DNA of 64,000 nt, taken from the NCBI RefSeq assembly GCF_030406665.1, contig NZ_CP129121.1, positions 2,418,001 to 2,482,000 on the forward strand. Reading direction: 5' to 3'. A program made the position numbers and the translations under genes. This document shows positions 60,713-64,000 of this stretch, piece by piece. Numbering within the stretch: the stretch's first letter is position 1; the number at the start of each line of letters is the position of its first letter. The notes beneath the pieces are model-generated. The model was not told the DNA's origin and did no database searches. It worked only from the letters and a program-made list of their open reading frames with translations. This DNA is from Halomonas halophila (GTDB lineage: Bacteria > Pseudomonadota > Gammaproteobacteria > Pseudomonadales > Halomonadaceae).

Positions 60713-61468
60713 ATGGCGAACTTGAAAGAGCTAGACGAAGGCGAAGACAGGCTTTCAAGTTCTCGAAAGGAACTTGAAACTAGCTTTATCGCGCGAATGG
60801 AGTTCTGCGCGAGGAGCGTGGGTAGCGTTTCCGCGCTTGCGAAGGCAGCCGGGATTTCTCAGAGCGGGATCCGGCGATACTTCACCGGCGGCGAACCCTC
60901 GCGGCCCCAGCTCATCGCCATCGCCAAGGCGGCCGGTGTCGGCGTGGCGTGGCTGGCAGTGGGCGAAGAGGAAGAGCAACAAGCTGGGACGGACTATCCC
61001 AAGGACGAGCCTCTCGAGACTCAGGAGGCGGGGGAGCAACTGCCCGGCGTGCTAGAAGACTATGCCTTCGTCCCCCTCTATGACGCGCAGTGCAGCGCTG
61101 GTGGCGGTGCCTGGAACGAGAACTGCCGGGTACTGACGCATCTGTCGTTCACCCGCTACAGCCTGCGCAAACAGGGCCTCACGCCCGAGCACCTGTCAGC
61201 GATCCGGGTGGATGGCGACTCAATGGAGCCGGTACTGCACAGCGGCGACACCGTGCTGATCGACCACACCAGGACCACGATCGAGGGTGAAGGGATATAC
61301 GTCATCCGCCTGGACGACCATCTCTACGCCAAGCGGCTGCAGCGCCACTTCGACGGCTTGGCCATCATCAGCGAGAACCACGCGTATGAGCGGATCACCG
61401 TTCCACGTGACCGCCTCGAGGAGCTCGAGGTCATCGGCCGCGCTGTCTGGGCAGCCGGCTGGCTATAA
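60713..61468 (+). CDS. Phage repressor with S24 self-cleaving domain
   Basis: A 251-residue LexA/CI-like repressor. The N-terminal helix-turn-helix spans about residues 35-75 (SVSALAKAAGISQSGIRRYFTGG). The S24 part has Ser170 in GDSMEPVL and Lys207 in LYAKRLQR, and a possible Ala129-Gly130 cleavage bond in DAQCSAGGG. It should keep lysogeny and be cleaved on SOS induction, unlike the non-cleaved Mu repressor. Its ribosome site is weak. Confidence 0.9.
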   Translation: MANLKELDEGEDRLSSSRKELETSFIARMEFCARSVGSVSALAKAAGISQSGIRRYFTGGEPSRPQLIAIAKAAGVGVAWLAVGEEEEQQAGTDYPKDEPLETQEAGEQLPGVLEDYAFVPLYDAQCSAGGGAWNENCRVLTHLSFTRYSLRKQGLTPEHLSAIRVDGDSMEPVLHSGDTVLIDHTRTTIEGEGIYVIRLDDHLYAKRLQRHFDGLAIISENHAYERITVPRDRLEELEVIGRAVWAAGWL

Positions 61469-61479
61469 AGGAAGAAGGC

Positions 61480-61725
61480 ATGGAAGGCAAGATTGTGGGC
61501 ATCAACTACCGCAGGGGACTCATCGCGATCCGCACCGAGCAGGCGGATGTGACGGTGGCTGAGCTTCTGGGCGGGTATACAGTCGAGCTGAAGGATGAGA
61601 TTCAGGGAAACCTCTACTCCCTCGGCGGAGAAACCTTCTACAACAGCACCAAGCTTGAAGAGATGGATGTCTTTGTCGAGGGCGTCCACTGCTCTTTCGA
61701 GGATGCGAAGCTCATGATCAGCTAG
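61480..61725 (+). CDS. Small protein co-transcribed with the repressor
   Basis: An 81-residue protein (VGINYRRGLIAIRTEQADVTVAELLGG, then KDEIQGNLYSLGGETFYN) that starts 11 bp after the repressor and ends at a terminator. It has an OB-fold-like beta pattern. As part of the lysogenic transcript it may modify the host or repressor. Not recognised. Confidence 0.68.
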   Translation: MEGKIVGINYRRGLIAIRTEQADVTVAELLGGYTVELKDEIQGNLYSLGGETFYNSTKLEEMDVFVEGVHCSFEDAKLMIS

Positions 61726-61747
61726 CACCAGTGCCAAACACCCAACG

Positions 61748-61780
61748 AAAAGGGCCGCCTCTGCCCGAGACGGCCCTTTT
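61748..61780. terminator. Terminator of the repressor transcript
   Basis: AAAAGGGCCG with CGGCCCTTTT forms a stem (61748-61757 and 61771-61780) around a short internal stem; A and T runs on both sides make it bidirectional. It ends the lysogenic transcript before the phage tip. Confidence 0.82.
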
Positions 61781-61847
61781 GCAGATTTGCAGCGATTTGG
61801 CACCGCTTCACGCTTCTTATCGCTCTGAAATCCGCGTCACGCTGGGC

Positions 61848-61914
61848 TTTATCCCATCATCCCCCGTTTAATCCCATAACTTCCCGCTCGGGCCATATCT
61901 ACCGCTAACTCACA
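61848..61914. repeat. Left-end transposase-binding repeats
   Basis: Read inward from 61914, related sites start at positions 10, 28 and 48: GCGGTAGATATGGC, GCGGGAAGTTATGGG and ACGGGGGATGATGGG. The first aligns without gaps to the other end (TGT at the tip, GCGG-AGAT-TGGC). The 18-20 bp spacing fits attL-type binding sites. Confidence 0.7.
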
Positions 61915-61919
61915 GGCGG
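61915..61919. repeat. Target-site duplication GGCGG, prophage left end
   Basis: GGCGG follows the ACA terminus of the prophage and matches 22047-22051. It lies 10 bp from the apeB stop codon. Confidence 0.88.
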
Positions 61920-61929
61920 TCACGGGGCC

Positions 61930-63228
61930 TCAGGGCAGCTCGCGGCGATCGACGAAGGCCGTGAGCACTCGGGTCAGGTGCGCCACGTCCTTGGCACCCG
62001 CGGTCTCGCGGATCGAGTGCATGGCCCACTGGGGCACGCCCACGTCCAGGGTCGGCACGCCGAGCTCGGTAGCGGTGATCGGGCCGATGGTGCTGCCGCA
62101 GCCCATGTCGGCACGGGTCACGAAGGTCTGCACCGGTACCTCGGCCTCCTGGCACAGCGTGCGGAACAGCGCCGCGGTAGCGCTGTTGGTGGCGTAGCGT
62201 TGATTGGCGTTGACCTTGATCACCGGCCCCTCGTTGAGCGCCGGACCGTGAGCGGCGTCGTGCTTGTCGAGGAAGTTCGGGTGCAAGGCGTGGGCATTGT
62301 CGCAGGAGATCATCCGCGAGGCCTGAATCAGACGGATGAATTCTTCCTCGCTGCCGTCACCCAGCTGGGCACTGACCCGCCGCAGCACGTCGCCCAGGAA
62401 GGGCCCCTGGGCGCCGCAGGCGCTGGCGCTGCCCACCTCCTCGTGATCGTTGGCCACCAGCACCGCCCCTTGCGTCCCGTCTGAATCGAGGAGGGCCTCA
62501 AGGCCGATGAAGCACGACAGCAGGTTGTCGAGCCGCGCCGAGGCGATCAGCTCGCCCTCCACGCCGACCCGGGCCGGCGGCTGCATGTCGTGGAAGCCGA
62601 GCTCGAAGTCGACGATCTCCACATCGCCGAGGTCATGTTCGGCCGCCAGCCAGGTTCGCAGCAGACGATCCAGATCGGCCGACTCGCCGCCCTGAAGGAA
62701 GACCGGCGCCATCTGGGTCTGGGCATTGATCGCCCGGCCGCTGTTGGCCTCGCGGTCGAGATGGATCGCCAGGCTCGGAATGATCGCCACGGCGCGGTCG
62801 ACGTTGAGCAGCATGCCTTCCAGGCGGCCGTCGGGATGACGCACGTGAACCCGGCCGGCGAGCCCCAGATCGCGGTCGTACCAGGGCGCCAGCAGCGCCC
62901 CGCCGTACACCTCGACGCCGAGCTGCAGCCAGCCGGCGGCGGTCTGCGGCGCATGAGGCTTGAGGCGCAGTCCGGGACTGTCGGTGTGGGCGCCGATCAT
63001 GCGCAGCGCCGAGAGCGGTTCGCTCGGCAGCTGCAGGGCAATGATCGAGGAATCGTTGCGCGTCACGTAGACCCGCTCGCCGGGCGTCAGCTGCCAGGGC
63101 TGTGTCTCGTCGAGGCGCCGGAAGCCTTCGGCCTCGAGGCGCTCGGCCATGTTGGCCGTGGCGTGCCAGGGCGTGGGCGAACGGCGCAGGAAGTCGAGCA
63201 GTCGCTCGAGCGGGGCATCCTGGGGCAT
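61930..63228 (-). CDS. apeB: M18 family aminopeptidase
   Basis: A 432-residue zinc aminopeptidase. Metal and catalytic motifs are IGAHTDSPGLRLKP (His/Asp), VANDHEEVGSAS (Glu-Glu), SCDNAHALHPNF and C-terminal SIRETAGAKDVAHL. It releases N-terminal residues from peptides in the cytoplasm. The start at 63228 has GAGGAG upstream; the longer frame to 63363 overlaps the prc start region. The prophage lies just past its stop, leaving the gene intact. Confidence 0.95.
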   Translation of the reverse strand: MPQDAPLERLLDFLRRSPTPWHATANMAERLEAEGFRRLDETQPWQLTPGERVYVTRNDSSIIALQLPSEPLSALRMIGAHTDSPGLRLKPHAPQTAAGWLQLGVEVYGGALLAPWYDRDLGLAGRVHVRHPDGRLEGMLLNVDRAVAIIPSLAIHLDREANSGRAINAQTQMAPVFLQGGESADLDRLLRTWLAAEHDLGDVEIVDFELGFHDMQPPARVGVEGELIASARLDNLLSCFIGLEALLDSDGTQGAVLVANDHEEVGSASACGAQGPFLGDVLRRVSAQLGDGSEEEFIRLIQASRMISCDNAHALHPNFLDKHDAAHGPALNEGPVIKVNANQRYATNSATAALFRTLCQEAEVPVQTFVTRADMGCGSTIGPITATELGVPTLDVGVPQWAMHSIRETAGAKDVAHLTRVLTAFVDRRELP

Positions 63229-63365
63229 GGGACTCCTCTCGGTGTCGCATCTTGGGGGCATGGGACTCGACCGAGCTGCTACAATGGCGGTTCTGTCCGT
63301 GCAACTCGTGAGCCGAATCACGGTCTGGACGCTAGAGTGTACATGAATCCGGGAGTGCTTCATCG

Positions 63366-64000
63366 ATGAGCCTGTTTGTGACCCTGGGTCGTGCCGCGGC
63401 CCTGGCCCTGCTGCTGGGCAGCGTCCCGGCCCAGGCGGCGATCACCGCCACCGACGCCCAGCGCGAGGCCGCCGTGGAGGTGGCCGAATCGCTGCGCTAC
63501 GGCCACTACGCGGATATCCGCTTCGACGACGAGTGGTCGAAGCAGGCCTTCGAGCGCTATCTGGAACTGCTCGACGGCCAGCGGGCCTACCTGCTCGCCG
63601 ATGACGTCGACGAGTTCGCGGACCTGTCGACCGCCATGGACGATGCCGTCCTCGACGGCGATCTCGACCGCCCCTACGCGCTCTACCAGCGCTACCACGA
63701 GCGCGCCGAAGCACGCCTGGAGTGGCTGCTCGAGCGCGTCGATGCAGGCCTCGACTTCGACTTCGACGGCAACCAGCGGATGGTCCTGGATCGCAAGGAC
63801 GCCCCCTGGCCCCGCCGCACCGCATCGCTGGACGAGCTGTGGCAGAAGCGCCTGCAGAACGCCGCCCTGACGCTGTCGCTCAGCGACCAGACCCCGGAAG
63901 AGGTCGAAGAAACCCTCCACGATCGCTACGAGAACCAGCTGAACCGCCTCCGCCAGGCCAACGCCGAGGACGTCTTCGGCCTGATGATGGCCGCCGTGAC
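63366..64000 (+). CDS. prc: Tail-specific protease Prc (N-terminal part)
   Basis: The first 211 residues are in the window; the frame is still open at 64000. A Sec signal is visible (RAAALALLLGSVPAQA, cleavage near residue 24). The mature N-terminal region (EVAESLRYGHYADIRFDDEWSKQAFERYLELLDGQRAYLLADDV) is the helical adaptor domain of Prc; PDZ and protease domains lie beyond. Prc trims periplasmic proteins from their C-terminus, including penicillin-binding protein 3 in E. coli. Confidence 0.9.
   Translation, partial: MSLFVTLGRAAALALLLGSVPAQAAITATDAQREAAVEVAESLRYGHYADIRFDDEWSKQAFERYLELLDGQRAYLLADDVDEFADLSTAMDDAVLDGDLDRPYALYQRYHERAEARLEWLLERVDAGLDFDFDGNQRMVLDRKDAPWPRRTASLDELWQKRLQNAALTLSLSDQTPEEVEETLHDRYENQLNRLRQANAEDVFGLMMAAV

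Larger units (their letters stand above)
22052..61914. mobile_element. Mu-type transposable prophage, D3112/DMS3/B3-like, 39,863 bp
   Basis: The element begins TGT and ends ACA, is flanked by GGCGG duplications, and the two ends share the ungapped subterminal motif GCGGYAGATWTGGC at position 10 from each tip. It encodes a MuA-type transposase and MuB, a divergent repressor/Ner pair, Mor, Mu-type head genes (gp27 to capsid), gp35-gp37, and a siphovirus tail instead of Mu's contractile tail. The genetic left end is at 61914. All core modules appear intact, so it could be inducible; only a glycine-rich tail gene near the right end is visibly broken. Confidence 0.95.

Overview
The window is high-GC DNA from a gammaproteobacterium, most probably Halomonadaceae (Halomonas-like). 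This is inferred from protein character and gene order (hemA-prfA-prmC; TPR lipoprotein-lolB-ispE-tRNA-Gln-prs-rplY-pth-ychF), not from a marker gene. It is chromosome carrying one complete-looking Mu-type transposable prophage.

Left chromosomal arm (1-22046). A leftward operon (puuB, potG, potH, potI, potF, then a puuA-like glutamine synthetase cut by the window edge) imports putrescine-type polyamines and gamma-glutamylates and oxidises them. A leftward tdh-kbl pair degrades threonine to glycine and acetyl-CoA and is divergent from an XRE-cupin regulator. Next come leftward lrp and a moeB/hesA-type adenylyltransferase, then hemA-prfA-prmC (first step of tetrapyrrole synthesis, release factor 1 and its methylase). 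Rightward genes follow: a TPR lipoprotein, lolB, ispE, tRNA-Gln(TTG), prs, rplY, pth, ychF and tRNA-Met(CAT).

Prophage (22052-61914, 39,863 bp). Both ends can be read directly. The DNA runs from TGT to ACA, is flanked by the 5-bp target duplication GGCGG (22047-22051 and 61915-61919), and the two ends share an ungapped subterminal motif. The genetic left end is at the high coordinate. A rightward S24-type repressor and a small gene face a leftward operon: Ner-like regulator, MuA-type DDE transposase, MuB ATPase, a run of small early genes, DUF3164, gp16, the Mor activator, a membrane/periplasmic moron cluster (Imm-like, VasI-like), lysis genes, gp25-gp28, portal, gpF and gpG. A two-gene accessory cassette follows, then protease/scaffold, capsid, gp35-gp37, tail tube, frameshifted tail chaperones, tape measure, a siphovirus-type tail tip and tail fibre. 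The right end carries com, an adenine methylase overlapping com, and an FRG-domain gene. The gene order is that of D3112/DMS3/B3-like phages: Mu head and transposition modules joined to a non-contractile tail.

Right chromosomal arm (61920-64000). apeB (M18 aminopeptidase) is leftward and ends 10 bp beyond the prophage duplication. The start of prc (tail-specific protease) follows.

The most interesting parts are the accessory slots of the prophage. An unrecognised two-gene cassette (one soluble and one four-helix membrane protein) sits between gpG and the protease, the place where related Pseudomonas phages carry anti-CRISPR genes. A Com-like translational activator overlaps an adenine methylase where Mu has mom. 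An FRG-domain gene lies against the right end. Beside the tail fibre gene, a broken glycine-rich tail gene abuts a scrap of host aconitase.
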